A stretch of DNA of 7,520 nucleotides. Origin: SAT2750 sp964476375 (lineage in GTDB: Bacteria > Planctomycetota > Planctomycetia > Pirellulales > Pirellulaceae). The stretch spans positions 1-7,520 of the forward strand of contig CAYYZW010000284.1 of NCBI GenBank assembly GCA_964476375.1. Reading direction: 5' to 3'. Below the pieces are notes generated by a model. It was not told where the DNA came from, did not search any database, and saw nothing but the letters and a program-made list of their open reading frames with translations. Position 1 is the first letter of the stretch. Each line of letters opens with the position of its first letter. A program made the position numbers and the translations under genes. Below are positions 6,497-7,520 of the stretch, piece after piece.

Positions 6497-6776
6497 GTCT
6501 TAATTGGTTAAATTCTCTGTGGCGGCAGCTGCTTTCCCTCGTGTTTTGTTAAGAACTTCGGTTTATAGGGTGGTTTCACTTCTTTCCGGTACACGAAAAG
6601 ATCATGCGGCCGCCGGTTTTTTTCTCTGAAAGCGTGAAGAATTTCCATCCCGTATCCCTGGGTGCCCGGATCCTCTGCCTGATTGCCGGCTGCCCGGCGT
6701 TTTCCCGGGCCCGATGAGGTAATTCTCCAGACGGGAGTCCGGCAGGATTATCCGGCCTGGAGTATGCTAGACCTCC

Positions 6777-7520
6777 ATGAACGTCGCGGTAACAGTTGTG
6801 GTGATCTTTTTTGTGACCCTGGCGATGGCCCAGGTGGTCTTCTTTGATCTCAACAAGGAGAGCGAGCAACAGCTGCCCCCGTCTGTGTTCAGGCTGCACA
6901 AGGCGATCGCGCATCTTGGAATCGGGGCTGCCGGCTATGCCCTTTTCGGTGCCAGGTATCACTTTACAAATCAGGGCTGGCTTCTCCTGGTGGTGGCCGT
7001 GCTGGGAATTGCCCTGGTTGGGGCAACCCTGATCAAGGCCAAGAAAAAATGGGCCAAACGGGCCGCGGGCCTTGGTTCTGCCGAAGGGGAGGCGGAAACG
7101 GAGGAGACGGAACAGCCGATCGCGACCGAGCTCACGGCGAGTGACATTTATTCGACAGAACCCGATCCGGACCTTGTCTGGTGTGCCAGCTGCCGTGCCC
7201 ATACCCATTCCAAGAGCGGACAACGAAGCACCCGGTCCGGCTCGGTCAGTGTGACTCGCTGCCGCCGCTGCGAGGGGGAGATGTGGCGGCCGAATTCTCA
7301 TCGGCTGACTGCAAAAATTTTTGGCCGGATCGCCGTTGGGGTCGGTTTGGTGATTCTGGTGGGGGCTGGTTTCCTGGTGGCCAATCTGGAGGCCGGGGGG
7401 GAACCCTGGTGGCACGTGCTGATATTACTTCTCTGCCCGGCTGGCCTGGCCATTGTGTTTATCGGAACCCCCGCGCTGGTCTGGCATGTGCATCGCCGCC
7501 TTTACCGGCTCTGGAGAGAA
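6777..7520 (+). CDS. Multi-pass membrane protein with a zinc-ribbon-like loop, C-terminus cut by window edge
   Basis: 248 residues are present and the frame runs off the window. ATG 6777 is the first start after an in-frame TAG (6768-6770); the nearest purine-rich match, GGAG at 6759-6762, is 14 bases away, which is long. Hydrophobic segments lie at about 3-23, 43-59, 68-86, 183-202 and 213-236. Between the third and fourth, residues 100-180 form a soluble loop. It begins with a Glu/Thr-rich acidic stretch (103-118), then has C136-A-S-C139 and C162-R-R-C165, a paired CxxC arrangement typical of a zinc ribbon. Basic residues just after the third segment (K87-R95) suggest this loop faces the cytoplasm. 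The ribbon may bind metal, nucleic acid or a protein partner. I do not recognise the family. Its direction is opposite to the cold-shock gene, so it is a separate unit. Confidence 0.85.
   Translation, partial: MNVAVTVVVIFFVTLAMAQVVFFDLNKESEQQLPPSVFRLHKAIAHLGIGAAGYALFGARYHFTNQGWLLLVVAVLGIALVGATLIKAKKKWAKRAAGLGSAEGEAETEETEQPIATELTASDIYSTEPDPDLVWCASCRAHTHSKSGQRSTRSGSVSVTRCRRCEGEMWRPNSHRLTAKIFGRIAVGVGLVILVGAGFLVANLEAGGEPWWHVLILLLCPAGLAIVFIGTPALVWHVHRRLYRLWRE

Larger units (their letters stand above)
6392..6776. other. 385-base region without a gene
   Basis: The left third (about 6392-6500) holds the cold-shock leader and promoter. The remainder has no convincing reading frame: the long minus-strand frame crossing it is a shadow of the membrane-protein gene and has no domain-like content. 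A hairpin with a 6-bp stem (6692-6697 with 6705-6710, loop 6698-6704) lies about 65 bases before the membrane-protein start. A NotI-type palindrome followed by seven T occurs at 6606-6623. I see no clear promoter for the rightward gene and no small RNA that I can name. Confidence 0.5.

Noticed and set aside
6606..6623. GCGGCCGC palindrome followed by seven T, resembling a terminator
   Set aside because: The palindrome has no loop and cannot fold as a hairpin on a single strand, no longer stem was found around it, and no plus-strand gene ends nearby.
6576..7415. A 279-codon open frame on the minus strand
   Set aside because: It is antisense to the membrane zinc-ribbon gene, is Pro/Gly/Arg/His-rich as expected for a shadow frame in GC-rich DNA, and shows no domain or signal. 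The plus-strand frame has clear membrane segments and CxxC pairs.
1..7520. CRISPR, insertion sequence, tRNA/rRNA, toxin-antitoxin or phage-defence module
   Set aside because: No regularly spaced repeats, no transposase or terminal inverted repeats, no tRNA-like cloverleaf, and no defence-type domain were seen in any gene.

Overview
The window reads as a chromosomal stretch of a GC-rich bacterium, most likely a planctomycete or a close PVC-group relative. This is inference from the gene types: a formylglycine-type sulfatase of the kind these bacteria carry in many copies, a short cold-shock protein lacking the usual Trp, and several lineage-restricted exported proteins of unknown role. There is no 16S gene or other strict marker. 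I see no insertion sequence, CRISPR array, tRNA, rRNA or phage gene.

Layout. On the left is a divergent pair of transcription units. One leftward gene (1-879, cut by the window edge) encodes a membrane-anchored protein with an HExxH metallopeptidase-like site and a TTG start. Going rightward are a small lipoprotein (1082-1399) and a secreted HExxH protein (1457-2422). The same strand continues into a secreted sulfatase (2536-4107). The sulfatase reading frame holds a full signal peptide and a strong Shine-Dalgarno, but ATC stands where the start codon should be. Converging on it from the right is a leftward pair: an aldo/keto reductase (5135-6043) followed after a short gap by an exported calcineurin-like phosphoesterase (4210-5091), with a candidate terminator between the convergent units. 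Next is a leftward cold-shock gene (6194-6391) with its own promoter and a structured leader. After 385 bases with no gene, a rightward gene (6777 to the edge) encodes a multi-pass membrane protein carrying a zinc-ribbon-like loop.

How the genes may work together. Most products are predicted to act outside the cytoplasm: anchored or secreted HExxH proteins, a lipoprotein, a sulfatase and an exported phosphoesterase. This fits envelope or periplasmic handling of external polymers, but no polysaccharide lyase, glycosidase, transporter or sulfatase-activating enzyme lies in the window, so no pathway can be assigned. The features most worth a second look are the missing sulfatase start codon, the two divergent HExxH proteins flanking one small lipoprotein, and the nested hairpin between the cold-shock and reductase genes. 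None amounts to a demonstrated new system.
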